64,000 bases of DNA from Pseudoalteromonas piratica. Its GTDB lineage: Bacteria; Pseudomonadota; Gammaproteobacteria; Enterobacterales; Alteromonadaceae. Position numbers and translations under genes: made by a program. How positions within the stretch are numbered: position 1 is the first letter of the stretch; each line of letters opens with the position of its first letter. The stretch lies in the NCBI RefSeq assembly GCF_000788395.1, contig NZ_CP009888.1, positions 558,001-622,000 on the forward strand, read 5' to 3'. A model generated the notes under the pieces. The model did not search any database, was not told where the DNA came from, and saw only the letters and a program-made list of their open reading frames with translations. Positions 22,471 through 31,604 of this stretch are shown in pieces.

Positions 22471-22832
22471 CCGCCATCACCGGCTGAAGCAGACCCTGAT
22501 ACAGCAATTGCAGCAGCTGTTGTGGCAGTAACGGCTGCAGTTTCAGCAACAGTTCCAGAAACAGCGCTATTAGCAAAAGAAGCATTTTGGCTTCCTACAT
22601 CAATAATGCACGTGCCATAACCCAACCCTTTTAATGGATTCGTCCATACTTGTTCACCCGTTGCTTTGTCTAAACAAAATAAGTGCCCCGATGACGCAGC
22701 ATAGACACGGTTGTGATCACTGCTAACCACAGTAATGCTGCTCGACTTCAGTTTTGTGCGCCATACTTCATTGCCATCTTCTTTGTTAATTGCAATGACA
22801 TAACCACTCATACCTAATATTAAATAATTCAT
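22467..22832 (-). CDS. short PQQ-like repeat protein with Ala-rich tail
   Basis: 121 residues without a signal peptide. Two PQQ-type beta-propeller blades are visible: VIAINKEDGNEVWRTKL (about 12-28) and LFCLDKATGEQVWTN (about 51-65). They are followed by a low-complexity Ala/Thr/Ser tail (about 85-121) ending SASAGDGG. Two blades cannot close a propeller, so the protein must be an oligomer, a domain on its own, or a remnant. AAAGGA before the ATG supports translation. The function is unknown. Confidence 0.72.
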   Translation of the reverse strand: MNYLILGMSGYVIAINKEDGNEVWRTKLKSSSITVVSSDHNRVYAASSGHLFCLDKATGEQVWTNPLKGLGYGTCIIDVGSQNASFANSAVSGTVAETAAVTATTAAAIAVSGSASAGDGG

Positions 22833-23011
22833 TAATCATTTCCTTTTTGACACTGGCGAAACAGTAATTATCAGGATTCATGCTATTAGCCTGCGTCTTT
22901 TTTAACAAAAAGCCAATACCGCCCAACACCGTTATTACCCTCTTATCATTAAATCTGTTATTTCAGTGCAAAAAACGTTAGATTGAAGCCAATTCAATAG
23001 GAGAGCTAGTT

Positions 23012-23929
23012 ATGGAACAATTTGATATTACAATAATAATTGGCCTTGCCGTGGTTTTTATCCTGGTCATGCTAGGCATAAAAATGGTGCCGCAAGGTTT
23101 TAACTACACAGTAGAGCGTTTTGGGAAATATACGCGCACCCTAACCCCAGGCTTACAACTTATTATTCCACTCGTCGACAGTATTGGTCGTAAACAAAAT
23201 ATGATGGAACAAGTTTTAGATGTGCCGCCACAAGTTGTTATTTCATCAGATAACGCACAGGTAACAACCGATGCCGTATGTTTTTACCAAGTTTTGGATC
23301 CAGTAAAAGCATCATATGAAGTAAACGATTTAGAACGCGCAATGCGAAACTTAGTCATGACCAATATTCGTGCTGTACTTGGCTCAATGGAACTCGACGA
23401 AATGTTATCGAACCGGGACAAAATTAACGGCTCACTATTAATTAAAGTAGACGAAGCAACCGATCCATGGGGTGTAAAAGTAACGCGTATCGAAATTAAA
23501 GATATTGCACCACCTATGGACTTAGTCGATGCTATGGCGCGTCAAATGAAAGCCGAGCGTGAAAAACGTGCCAATATTTTAGAAGCCGAAGGTGAGCGTG
23601 AAGCAGCAATCAAGGTTGCTGAAGGCCAAAAGCAAGCTGAAATACTAAAAGCTGAAGGTCAATTAGAAGCAGCAAAACGCGAAGCGGAAGCCAGAGAGCG
23701 ATTAGCAGCGGCAGAAGCCGAAGCAACACGATTAGTATCTGAATCAATCCAAAGTGGTGATTCGCGCGCTATTAACTATTTTGTTGCACAAAAATACATG
23801 GAATCACTTGGTAAGTTAGCGGAGTCTGATAACAATAAGGTTATGATGATTCCATTAGAAGCAAGCAATATGTTGGGATCAATTGCTGGTGTTGCTGAAA
23901 TCGCAAAAGAAGCGTTCGGCAAGAAATAA
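23012..23929 (+). CDS. qmcA: SPFH/band-7 membrane protein QmcA (paraslipin type)
   Basis: 305 residues. One N-terminal membrane span (about 7-25) is followed by the band-7 domain ([22 protein letters not shown] onward) and a long Ala/Glu-rich coiled coil (about 180-245: [17 protein letters not shown]). These proteins form ring-shaped membrane microdomain assemblies and are paired with NfeD-like partners. Here the NfeD-like gene follows after 63 bp containing a hairpin. GGAGAG precedes the ATG. Confidence 0.93.
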   Translation: MEQFDITIIIGLAVVFILVMLGIKMVPQGFNYTVERFGKYTRTLTPGLQLIIPLVDSIGRKQNMMEQVLDVPPQVVISSDNAQVTTDAVCFYQVLDPVKASYEVNDLERAMRNLVMTNIRAVLGSMELDEMLSNRDKINGSLLIKVDEATDPWGVKVTRIEIKDIAPPMDLVDAMARQMKAEREKRANILEAEGEREAAIKVAEGQKQAEILKAEGQLEAAKREAEARERLAAAEAEATRLVSESIQSGDSRAINYFVAQKYMESLGKLAESDNNKVMMIPLEASNMLGSIAGVAEIAKEAFGKK

Positions 23930-23949
23930 ACCACCCAACCTTGTATACT

Positions 23950-23983
23950 AACACTGCGTAGCAACGTGCTGCGCAGTGTTTTT
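23950..23983 (+). terminator. hairpin with T-tract between qmcA and the nfeD-like gene
   Basis: AACACTGCGTAGCA pairs with TGCTGCGCAGTGTT over 14 positions (one G-U), with a 3-base loop and TTTTT following. It ends one base before the GGAG ribosome site of the next gene. It is a likely partial terminator or attenuator inside the qmcA-nfeD operon. Confidence 0.7.
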
Positions 23984-23992
23984 GGAGCAGTT

Positions 23993-24448
23993 ATGATTAT
24001 AGAGCTATTAAATAATTTAGAACCTTGGCATTGGCTGTCTCTAGGTTTACTTCTGCTAGGAGCAGAAGCACTTGGCGCATCAGGCTTTTTGCTAGGAACG
24101 GCAATTGCCGCATTTTTACTAGCAATTATCAATGCCCTGTTTAGTGATATTACATGGCAAACGCAAGCCATTTTATTTGCTATTGCAGCGCTTTCCTTTT
24201 CCATTGCGTATTGGAAATATTTTAAAGAATTTAATAACCGCTCAGATCACGGCCCGCTTAACCAACGTGCCGCGAGCTTAATAGGCAGAGAACTTGTAGT
24301 AGAGCACGATTTATCAGGTGGCTATGGGCGCATTCAAATTGGCGATACTTTTTGGAAGGTCAAGTTTGATGGTGAGATAGATAAAGGTACTCGCGTAAAA
24401 GTGGTAAATGCCGACAGCATGACCTTAGAAATCATTGCGACCCACTAA
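23993..24448 (+). CDS. NfeD-like membrane protein (YbbJ type), partner of QmcA
   Basis: 151 residues: three hydrophobic helices (about 12-75) and a C-terminal OB-fold NfeD domain (about 85-150, SLIGRELVVEHDLSGGYGRIQIGDTFWKV). This is the short NfeD class, lacking the protease part, normally encoded beside an SPFH protein as here. The frame is open upstream to 23966, but ATG 23993 has GGAG seven bases before it and gives the usual start. Translation may be affected by the hairpin just upstream. Confidence 0.9.
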   Translation: MIIELLNNLEPWHWLSLGLLLLGAEALGASGFLLGTAIAAFLLAIINALFSDITWQTQAILFAIAALSFSIAYWKYFKEFNNRSDHGPLNQRAASLIGRELVVEHDLSGGYGRIQIGDTFWKVKFDGEIDKGTRVKVVNADSMTLEIIATH

Positions 24449-24453
24449 CCTTT

Positions 24454-25140
24454 GTGAACAAAATTCGCCTAGCCAAATATATTGCTGATGCCGGGGTCTG
24501 TTCTCGGCGTCAAGCCTCTCGCTTTATTGATCAACAACGTGTACGCGTTAATGGAGCCTTGGCAAATCATATAGATCATGTTGATAGCAACGATGATATT
24601 GAAGTCAATGGGCAACAAGTCGTGCCGTCCAATGAAAAACATTACTACGCAATTTTCAAGCCCATTGGAGTGGATTGTAAATTAATCCCAAGCGATCCAA
24701 ATAGCCTTATTCATCTATTGCCAGAAGCCATGCGACTGTTTCCAATTGGACGCTTAGATAAAGATTCTCATGGATTGCTATTACTTACCAATGATGGTGC
24801 ATTATGCCACCAGTTAAATCACCCAGATTTCGAGAAAGAAAAAGAATATATCGTCACCACCAGTAAGCCTATCACTGATGAATTCTGCCAACAAATGATG
24901 GCTGGCGTGTCGGTAAAAGGTGAAATTACAAGGCGGTGTCTTGTAGAGCAATTAAATGAAACGCAATTTCGCATTGTATTAACGCAAGGGCTCAATCGCC
25001 AAATACGCAGAATGACTAAGTATTGTGGGAATTATGTAACTGATTTAAAACGCGTAAGAATTGCAAAGCTAACACTTGCCGAGCTGAATCTCGAACCCGG
25101 CAAATATTGCTCTATAAGCCGAAGCCAAATTATTTCCTAA
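24454..25140 (+). CDS. rluF: RsuA/RluF-type pseudouridine synthase
   Basis: 228 residues. An N-terminal S4 RNA-binding domain (about 2-60, RLAKYIADAGVCSRRQASRFI) is followed by the catalytic domain with the aspartate in FPIGRLDKDSHGLLLLTNDG and the later QGLNRQIRRMTKYCG. The pattern is closest to RluF (23S rRNA U2604). Other RsuA-family members cannot be excluded by eye. It starts at GTG 24454, five bases after the nfeD-like stop. A convergent small ORF overlaps its last 11 bases. Confidence 0.82.
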   Translation: MNKIRLAKYIADAGVCSRRQASRFIDQQRVRVNGALANHIDHVDSNDDIEVNGQQVVPSNEKHYYAIFKPIGVDCKLIPSDPNSLIHLLPEAMRLFPIGRLDKDSHGLLLLTNDGALCHQLNHPDFEKEKEYIVTTSKPITDEFCQQMMAGVSVKGEITRRCLVEQLNETQFRIVLTQGLNRQIRRMTKYCGNYVTDLKRVRIAKLTLAELNLEPGKYCSISRSQIIS

Positions 25141-25300
25141 AGCGCACATACATATAAAGTGCTGCAATAAGCCCCCCTGGAAGCAAAGCTTTTTCCATGC
25201 CATTCATTGCGAGGTAAGACATAGTCGCGATAAAAAACACTGTGGTTAAAATCACATCTAAATATTCCCAAGAGAACTCTAAAAATTTATTGGTATTCAT
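25130..25300 (-). CDS. 56-residue membrane protein
   Basis: The ATG at 25300-25298 (minus strand) has AAGGAA eight bases upstream; an earlier in-frame start at 25324 lacks one. The product begins MNTNKFLEFSWEYL, has two short hydrophobic segments (VILTTVFFIATMSYLAM and LLPGGLIAALYMYV) and ends RFRK. Its stop lies inside the end of the pseudouridine synthase gene. No family is recognised. The ribosome site and the membrane-protein pattern support it. Confidence 0.62.
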   Translation of the reverse strand: MNTNKFLEFSWEYLDVILTTVFFIATMSYLAMNGMEKALLPGGLIAALYMYVRFRK

Positions 25301-25702
25301 AACAATTCCTTGCTGTTGTGCCAAACCAAATCAGGGGTTGATTTAAACATTAAAAAGTAGTGCGTTTTAAAGCTGACCCTACTTAAAAACATTTATAAAA
25401 TGGTGCCAGCTATTAACTGGGAGTAGCTTAGAATTATTAGTCAAAAAAACTTTGATCTAGAATAAAAAAATGCCGAGGTATGAAAAAAATAAGCCGCAAA
25501 ACTTGCGGCAAATCAACAATAGCATTGTGTGGAAAATGTGTAGCAAAGGGTGAGCTACAAAACTTATTATAAAACCTTTAAAAATATTCACCTGTGACAA
25601 AATGTCGCACTTTCAATGAATTTTTCTCACCTACTCAACAAACCGTAACCTATAACCCTTTACCTCCTGATAAGATGGGCTTTTAAATTCATAGGTATCA
25701 GT
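25301..25702. other. gene-free stretch upstream of the EamA transporter gene
   Basis: 402 bp with no supported ORF. It contains the candidate small RNA on the minus strand (25483-25560). I see nothing else beyond AT-rich sequence. Confidence 0.5.
25483..25560 (-). ncRNA. candidate small RNA with its own promoter and terminator
   Basis: On the minus strand a perfect TATAAT (25571-25566) is followed about seven bases later by a ~78-nt stretch. It starts with a 6-bp hairpin (TGTAGC/GCTACA) and ends in GCCGCAA, loop GTT, TTGCGGC, then TTATTTTTTT. No minus-strand gene lies upstream to explain this terminator. The -35 region is weak. There is no ORF of note. This is inference from signal arrangement only. 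Confidence 0.4.
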
Positions 25703-26578
25703 ATGCTTTGGGTCTTTTTTACGGTGCTTGCCGCCTTTATGCAAACCTTTCGTAATGGCTTGCAAAGTAAATTGAGTAAGCATGTTAGTACACTCGGTGT
25801 AACGCTCGCGCGTTTTCTTTTTGCCACTCCCATTGCGCTCATTTATATCATCGTATTATATCAATATAAACCTGTCGAAATTCCCACATTCAACAGTCAG
25901 TTTTACACCTATGTGGCTGTTGCTGCAGGCATGCAAATCTTAGCCACAGCGCTGATGGTTGTACTGTTTAAGCAGCAAAACTTCGCCATCGGTGCAGGGC
26001 TTGCCAAAAGTGAAGCGCTAGTTGCTGCGATTTTGGGCGCGCTCCTCTTTGGCAGTAAACTGACTCTGCTTGGTTGGTTTGGTGTTTTAATCGGTGCTCT
26101 CGCTGTTTTTGTGCTGAGTGGACTAAAGTTTAGCCAAGGGTTTAAGCTGAAAACGGTCCTGATAGGTCTGAGCTGCGGCAGTGCCTTTGCGCTAACCTCA
26201 CTTTCTGTTCGTGAGGCCAGTATTGCCCTTAATTTACCTTTTCCACACAGTGCGGCTTGGGTACTATTGTGGGTGCTGAGTATACAAACACTGATCCTGT
26301 TGATTCATATCACAGTCAAAGAAAAACATACTTTAAGTAAATTAAAGCTGCACTTTCCTACAACATTTGCCATTAGTGTGACAAGCTGTATTGGTTCTAT
26401 CGGCTGGTTTAGTGCAATGAGCCTTCAGTATGTTGCTTATGTTAAAACATTAGGACAAATAGAAGTCCTGTTTACTATTTTGCTTGCGATATTCTGGCTA
26501 AAACAAAAACCGAGCAAAAATGAACTGCTCGGTCTTATTTTAATTGCTTTTGCCGCGATTTTGGTAATGTGGCAGTAG
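25703..26578 (+). CDS. EamA/DMT-superfamily transporter
   Basis: 291 residues made almost wholly of ten hydrophobic segments in two halves (about 1-140 and 150-290), the EamA repeat arrangement. The second half ends in the typical GLILIAFAAILVM. Family members export amino acids or other metabolites; the substrate is unknown. It stands alone. A short GC-rich hairpin (GGGCTGC/GCGGCCC, 26587-26605) separates it from the convergent efflux genes. Confidence 0.88.
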   Translation: MLWVFFTVLAAFMQTFRNGLQSKLSKHVSTLGVTLARFLFATPIALIYIIVLYQYKPVEIPTFNSQFYTYVAVAAGMQILATALMVVLFKQQNFAIGAGLAKSEALVAAILGALLFGSKLTLLGWFGVLIGALAVFVLSGLKFSQGFKLKTVLIGLSCGSAFALTSLSVREASIALNLPFPHSAAWVLLWVLSIQTLILLIHITVKEKHTLSKLKLHFPTTFAISVTSCIGSIGWFSAMSLQYVAYVKTLGQIEVLFTILLAIFWLKQKPSKNELLGLILIAFAAILVMWQ

Positions 26579-26586
26579 AGCTTAAC

Positions 26587-26605
26587 GGGCTGCTTTTGGC
26601 GGCCC
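26587..26605. other. hairpin between convergent genes
   Basis: GGGCTGC, 5-base loop, GCGGCCC (one G-T pair). There is no T-tract on either side, so it is a weak candidate for termination between the EamA gene and the RND adaptor gene. Confidence 0.45.
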
Positions 26606-27657
26606 TAGATCACTAACTGTTCACCAACTGATAAACCAGATACGATAATTACTAAGTTATTCTCTATCGGTTGTCCTAAGCGAACAAAACGCTCACTCAC
26701 ATTGCCATTTTCAAGCACAGATACTTTCGCAAGTTGACCAAAATGTTGGATATATTTGGCATCTATCGCAATCACTTCGCGTGTCGCGCTAGCAATACCC
26801 ACTTTTGCATACATGCCCGGCATCAACCCTGTCAGATCAATATTATCGCCCGCTAAATCCAGCTTTACTTCAAAACTGCGTGCCGCACTATCAGCGAGCG
26901 GCACAATTTCACTTACTCGGGCTGACCGAATCTGATTAAGTGACGAGAGCTCTACATGAAGTTGTTGGCCAAGCGTTAAATTGACTGCTTGGCTTTCAGG
27001 GATAAAGCTGCTTATTTGGATACTGGTTGGATTATAAAGCGCAACAACCGCTTGCCCAGGATTTACTAAATCACCCGGTTCAACCATACGATCCACCACT
27101 TTACCCGCAATTGGCGCAACAATTTTACTGTAAGTTAACGTCACTTTCGCTTGATCAAGTTGTTGTTCATAGCTGAGTTTAGTAGCGCGTAGCTGATCAA
27201 ACGTTGATTGCACTGCGTCTAGGTCATTTACCGAAATCAGCCCTTGTTCGCGTAAGGTTTTATTGCGCTCTAACTGCAAAGACGCTTGTGTTAATTGTGC
27301 TGAAACGGCTTCAACCTGCGCTGCAATTTGTCTTACTTGCGCCTTTAAGTCTTGGTTATCGAGTTCGGCAATAACATCGCCTGCTTGTACCATATCGCCA
27401 GCTCTTACGTTCACTGATGTCACATTCGCTAAAATACGACTTGCCACTTGGGTATTTTGTTTCGCAATAAGGTTGGCTGGCAGCCACAGTTTTTCAACAT
27501 AGCGATAAGGTTCAAGCGTCATTGATTCTAAATTGTTCGCTTGTTCATCTGCGATATTCGGGGAAATTTTATCGTCAAAGCCACCGGCCATCGCAATGAT
27601 CATTACAATTAAACTAACAATAGCAATGATCGGAATTAATACTTTTTGTTTTGTCAT
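26605..27657 (-). CDS. RND efflux periplasmic adaptor (HlyD/MFP family)
   Basis: 350 residues. An N-terminal membrane anchor (about 6-25, no lipobox) is followed by a lipoyl-like segment (VNVRAGDMVQAGDVIAELDNQDL), a coiled-coil hairpin (about 95-165) and the returning IVAPIAGKVVDRMVEPGDLV, then beta-barrel domains. It links the inner-membrane pump to an outer-membrane channel. The pump gene precedes it by three bases in the same operon. No outer-membrane factor is encoded here, so TolC is presumably shared. Confidence 0.93.
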   Translation of the reverse strand: MTKQKVLIPIIAIVSLIVMIIAMAGGFDDKISPNIADEQANNLESMTLEPYRYVEKLWLPANLIAKQNTQVASRILANVTSVNVRAGDMVQAGDVIAELDNQDLKAQVRQIAAQVEAVSAQLTQASLQLERNKTLREQGLISVNDLDAVQSTFDQLRATKLSYEQQLDQAKVTLTYSKIVAPIAGKVVDRMVEPGDLVNPGQAVVALYNPTSIQISSFIPESQAVNLTLGQQLHVELSSLNQIRSARVSEIVPLADSAARSFEVKLDLAGDNIDLTGLMPGMYAKVGIASATREVIAIDAKYIQHFGQLAKVSVLENGNVSERFVRLGQPIENNLVIIVSGLSVGEQLVI

Positions 27658-27660
27658 GAT

Positions 27661-30600
27661 TTATTGCTCCTGACGCTTTTGATCGCTTTTTTGTGACTCA
27701 TCGAAAACCAGATAGTAAACGGCGGGCACAATAATCAAACTAAATAAGGTGGATGAAATAATGCCAAAAATGATGGCGAGTGCTAAACCACTAAAAACGG
27801 GATCAAGAATAATCACCAAATTCCCCAGTAGTGTGGTACCCGCCGTCAATAACACAGGACGCATTCGCACACTCCCTGCCATTAATAGTGCTTGTTTTAT
27901 TGATTCACCTTGCGCGCGAGCTGCACTGATAAATTCAACCAAAATAAGTGAATTTCTCACGACTATGCCTGCAAGAGCAATCATGCCGATCATCGCCGTT
28001 GCAGTGAATAAAATCGGCTCGGGACTCGCTGCGATTTCACGTTCACCAAACTGATTTATTAACCAAAAGCCCGGCATAATACCAATCACGGTTAACGGGA
28101 TTGCCGACATAATAATGCCAGACAGTGCATAAGACCCTGTTTGTAAGCGCAGAATAAAAAAGATACCTGTCAGTGCAAAGGCAAAGGCGATACCCATATC
28201 GCGAAACACCCGGGCGGTTATTCTTAATTCACCTTCACCACTCCAAGTAAGCCATGTGCCGTTTGGAATTGACCATAAATCACCACCACCGTTATTTAAG
28301 TAGTGGCGCTCTTGCCAAGCAACATTATTGGTTTGCTCATCGCCCAAATGTTCACGTTGGTCAGCATTTATATCTGCCACCACTTCTGCAGGCGTTCTAC
28401 CATTTAATTCAGCGGTGACATAAATCACCGATTGTAAATCTTTGCGGAAAATAGGTTGTGCAACCGTTAATGTTTGGTATTCACCCAATTCACTGAGCGC
28501 AACCAGTGGTTGGGGAGCGGCTTCTAACCCTAGCCCTAAATCCGTTTGTGCGATACCCTCGCGACCACGAATGTAGAGGCTATCAAGTTCACTTAATTGG
28601 TTACGAGTGGCATAAGGAATGCGTAGTTGTATCGCCAGAGGTTCTGCTTCCGATTCATTTGCTACCGACCCTGCAGCAACGCCAAAACCTGCAATCATTA
28701 AGGTGCGTTTAATATCTTCCGTAGCAATGCCCGACAGTGCCGCTTTTTCTTTATCGACCACAAATCGATTAATTTGTTGCTCTGCTTGCAGTGTCGTATC
28801 AACTTCAACCACGTGCGGTTCTCGGGTTAATCGCGCTGCGACTTGGCGTGCGGCTAATTGCTGTTGCTCTAATGCTACAAACGGCTTTCGGTACACTTCT
28901 GCCACTAAGGTTGACAATACAGGTGGGCCAGGCGGCACCTCAACGACTTTGATATTTACACCGTCTTTATTAAATGGCGCCAATAATTCACGCAAACGCA
29001 GCACCACACCATGAGACTGATGTTCACGCTCAGTTTTATCAACTAATAACACGCGAATTTCAGCTAAGTTATCGCGATCACGCATATAGTATTGACGCAC
29101 CATACCATTAAAATCGATAGCACTTGGCTCACCAACATACACTGCAACGGCATGCACTTCAGCAACACGCTTTACCTGCTGTGCAATTTCCGAAGAAAGT
29201 GCCGCACTTTGTTCTAAACTGGCTGATTCAGGCAAATCAATTAAGATTTGCACTTCATTTTTGTTGTCAAATGGTAATAACTTAAGTGGCACACTGCGAA
29301 ATACCGGTAAGAGCGCACTGACTATAAAGAGCCCTAAAGTAAGCCACAGTGCCATCTTGGCACGCGATTTTGACGCCAAAATAGGCGTTAAAATTTTATG
29401 GTAGAGCTTACCACTTTTACTGGCTCTAAGCTTAGTCGGTGAGTCTTTGAGTAGTTTGCTTGCAAGCCAAGGCGTTACAAATAAAGCAACTAATGTTGAA
29501 ACGATAACACTGACAGGTACATTAAATGCCATCGGTGCCATGTATGGCCCCATCATGCCGGTAATAAACGCCATTGGCACAAAAGCAAGCACAATGGTTA
29601 CTGTCGACATAACCAATGCAGGGCGAATTTCGCTCATTGCAGCAACAATTTGGCCTTCTTTATTTTTGCCTTTGCTCATAAAGCGTTTGATGTTATCGAT
29701 GCCGGTAATGGGGTCATCAACAAGTAAGCCAAGCGAGAGAATTAAGGCGAATAAGGTGACACGGTTAATGGTATAACCAAATGCCATATCTAAGATAAGT
29801 GTTAAGCCATAACAAATTGGCACAGCCAAACCAACCACAGTGGCTGGTCGCCAGCCTAAAAACACACCAATAAAGACCACCACGGTAAACACCGCAAACG
29901 CCAAAGATGAAACAAGGTTATTTACTTTCTCATTGGCTGTTTCACCATAATCACGCAGTACAGCAACATTAACATGTTGAGGAATAAGCTGCCCTTTCAG
30001 TGATTCAACCTCTGTTAAAACACGATTTGCAAGGCTCACCGCATTCGTGCCGGCTTGTTTAGCAACACTAATTGTCACCATAGGGTGATCACCGTTGTTT
30101 TTACCTACTTCGCTATACCATTGATAACTTGAAGGCTCGCTAGGGCCATCTTGAATCGAGGCAACATCTGATAAATAAACAGGTTTACCGTTGATCACAT
30201 TAACAACCAAACGATTTAGCTCTTCACTATGACGGAACACATCGCCCACTTCTAAAACAACTGACTGATTATTTGTCACCTGTACGCCAACTGCGGCAAG
30301 CTGATTAGACACAGTTAGGGCATTGTATACATCCATCACTGTGGTGTTAAATGCGGCAAGGTTGGTGGTGTTTAAATAGACTTGAACAGTGCGTTGACGC
30401 CCGCCAATAACACGCACTTCAGAGGTATCGTCAATTGCTTGTAATTGGGTAGAGACTTCTTGTGCGATGCGACGAAGTGCATAGTCATCATAAAGCTGAG
30501 GCTTTTCACTCCAAAACCCCAACATCATAATAGCCACATCATCAACTTCAATTGGTTTAATCTGCCAATTGGACACAATACTTGGCATTGTATGTTGATT

Positions 30601-30966
30601 CGCGTAAAGCTTGTTATAAGTGTTTAAGATCGCTTTTTCCCGATCTTCCCCCACATAAAAACGCAGTGTCACAATCGCACCACCGGTTTGGGTGACGGAG
30701 TATACATGTTCTACACCCGGTACTTGCGCTAATAACTTTTCCAGCGGAATCGTCACTTGTCGTTCAACTTGATTGGCATTGATATTGGGGACTGCGACCT
30801 GAATATCGAGCATAGGTACCACAATTTGCGGCTCTTCTTCGCGAGCTGTAAATTGCAAAGCCAATAAACCACTTAGTAGTGCAAAAATAAAAATAACTAA
30901 CGGGATGCGGCCTTTTAAAGAACTGGCAACAAGGCGGTCAACGGGGTGCGTTAACTTCATATTCAA
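27661..30966 (-). CDS. RND-family efflux transporter permease
   Basis: 1101 residues of AcrB-like architecture: twelve spans and two large periplasmic loops. The proton-relay pair is visible in SLGLLVDDPITGIDNI (TM4). The start (PLVIFIFALLSGLLALQF) and end (IFGIISSTLFSLIIVPAVYYLVF) are typical. The AREEEP and LPF sequences place it in the HAE1-like group that is not the classical AcrB. Substrates are unknown. It lies six bases after an ArsR-type repressor gene; regulator, pump and adaptor form one operon. Confidence 0.94.
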   Translation of the reverse strand: MNMKLTHPVDRLVASSLKGRIPLVIFIFALLSGLLALQFTAREEEPQIVVPMLDIQVAVPNINANQVERQVTIPLEKLLAQVPGVEHVYSVTQTGGAIVTLRFYVGEDREKAILNTYNKLYANQHTMPSIVSNWQIKPIEVDDVAIMMLGFWSEKPQLYDDYALRRIAQEVSTQLQAIDDTSEVRVIGGRQRTVQVYLNTTNLAAFNTTVMDVYNALTVSNQLAAVGVQVTNNQSVVLEVGDVFRHSEELNRLVVNVINGKPVYLSDVASIQDGPSEPSSYQWYSEVGKNNGDHPMVTISVAKQAGTNAVSLANRVLTEVESLKGQLIPQHVNVAVLRDYGETANEKVNNLVSSLAFAVFTVVVFIGVFLGWRPATVVGLAVPICYGLTLILDMAFGYTINRVTLFALILSLGLLVDDPITGIDNIKRFMSKGKNKEGQIVAAMSEIRPALVMSTVTIVLAFVPMAFITGMMGPYMAPMAFNVPVSVIVSTLVALFVTPWLASKLLKDSPTKLRASKSGKLYHKILTPILASKSRAKMALWLTLGLFIVSALLPVFRSVPLKLLPFDNKNEVQILIDLPESASLEQSAALSSEIAQQVKRVAEVHAVAVYVGEPSAIDFNGMVRQYYMRDRDNLAEIRVLLVDKTEREHQSHGVVLRLRELLAPFNKDGVNIKVVEVPPGPPVLSTLVAEVYRKPFVALEQQQLAARQVAARLTREPHVVEVDTTLQAEQQINRFVVDKEKAALSGIATEDIKRTLMIAGFGVAAGSVANESEAEPLAIQLRIPYATRNQLSELDSLYIRGREGIAQTDLGLGLEAAPQPLVALSELGEYQTLTVAQPIFRKDLQSVIYVTAELNGRTPAEVVADINADQREHLGDEQTNNVAWQERHYLNNGGGDLWSIPNGTWLTWSGEGELRITARVFRDMGIAFAFALTGIFFILRLQTGSYALSGIIMSAIPLTVIGIMPGFWLINQFGEREIAASPEPILFTATAMIGMIALAGIVVRNSLILVEFISAARAQGESIKQALLMAGSVRMRPVLLTAGTTLLGNLVIILDPVFSGLALAIIFGIISSTLFSLIIVPAVYYLVFDESQKSDQKRQEQ

Positions 30967-30972
30967 TGCCCT

Positions 30973-31287
30973 TTACTCTGACTGACAAAACATTTCGTAT
31001 AAAGCGTTTAACATAGCACTGACACGCTGATCGACAATACGATAATAAATTGTTTGTGCTTCTCGGCGTGTTTCAACTAAGTTTGATTTGCGCAAGCTTG
31101 CTAAATGTTGAGATAAGGCTGATTGTGCTAATGGAATAATTTGATTGAGCTCAGTGACACTTAATTCACCTTGATTCAAAGTACATAAAATCATTAAGCG
31201 GTTTTTATTTGCCATCAATTTTAAAAACTGCTCAGCATCTGCCGCATTTTCAAGCATTTTGTCCATATCTAACATCATAAGCATCAA
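30973..31287 (-). CDS. ArsR-family repressor of BigR/YgaV (sulfide-sensing) type
   Basis: 104-residue winged helix protein with recognition region QSALSQHLASLRKSNLVETRREAQTIYYRI. Two cysteines are present: C35 in RLMILCTLNQGELSV and C101 in MFCQSE at the C-terminus. That pair is where BigR, SqrR and YgaV carry their persulfide-reactive cysteines. The divergent rhodanese gene supports sulfur sensing. Metal-site residues of ArsR/SmtB are absent. The exact start is unsure because several ATGs cluster at the 5' end and none has a clear ribosome site. It should repress both divergent units. Confidence 0.88.
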   Translation of the reverse strand: MMLMMLDMDKMLENAADAEQFLKLMANKNRLMILCTLNQGELSVTELNQIIPLAQSALSQHLASLRKSNLVETRREAQTIYYRIVDQRVSAMLNALYEMFCQSE

Positions 31288-31327
31288 TTCAATATTCTTA
31301 AAATTGAGTAAAGTATATGCTGTTATA

Positions 31328-31372
31328 TTAGAAAAGTCTAATATTAGAATTTACTAATTTAGATTTTTCTAA
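31328..31372. promoter_or_regulatory. three tandem TTAG-N6-CTAA operators
   Basis: Perfect 4-6-4 palindromes occur at 31328-31341, 31344-31357 and 31359-31372, with starts 16 and 15 bp apart. The first extends to ATATTAG/CTAATAT. They lie between the divergent ArsR-type and DUF2892 genes, in AT-rich DNA where both promoters must be. BigR-type repressors bind AT-rich palindromes. Assignment to this repressor is inference from position. Confidence 0.72.
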
Positions 31373-31413
31373 TATATTTAAAAACACATTCCACGTTAAG
31401 TTAGGTTTTTCAT

Positions 31414-31602
31414 ATGAAGATTAACGACGCACTCAGATTAATCGCCGGCATTATGCTTATTATATCGCTGCTTCTCACGCACTTTGTGCACCCAAACTGG
31501 GTGTTTTTCACGCTGTTTATTGCGCTTAACTTATTGCAATCAGCATTTACCAAGTGGTGCCCTATGATCACGATTCTACGTAAATTTGGCTTGGAGGATT
31601 AA
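31414..31602 (+). CDS. DUF2892 (YgaP-type) inner-membrane protein
   Basis: 62 residues with two hydrophobic helices (LIAGIMLIISLLLTHFV and VFFTLFIALNLLQSAF) followed by TKWCPMITILRKFGL. This is the DUF2892 pattern found fused to the rhodanese in YgaP. Here it is a separate gene two bases before the rhodanese gene. A role in moving or sensing reactive sulfur at the membrane is inferred from YgaP. Control by the adjacent operator array is likely. Confidence 0.9.
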   Translation: MKINDALRLIAGIMLIISLLLTHFVHPNWVFFTLFIALNLLQSAFTKWCPMITILRKFGLED

Positions 31603-31604
31603 GC

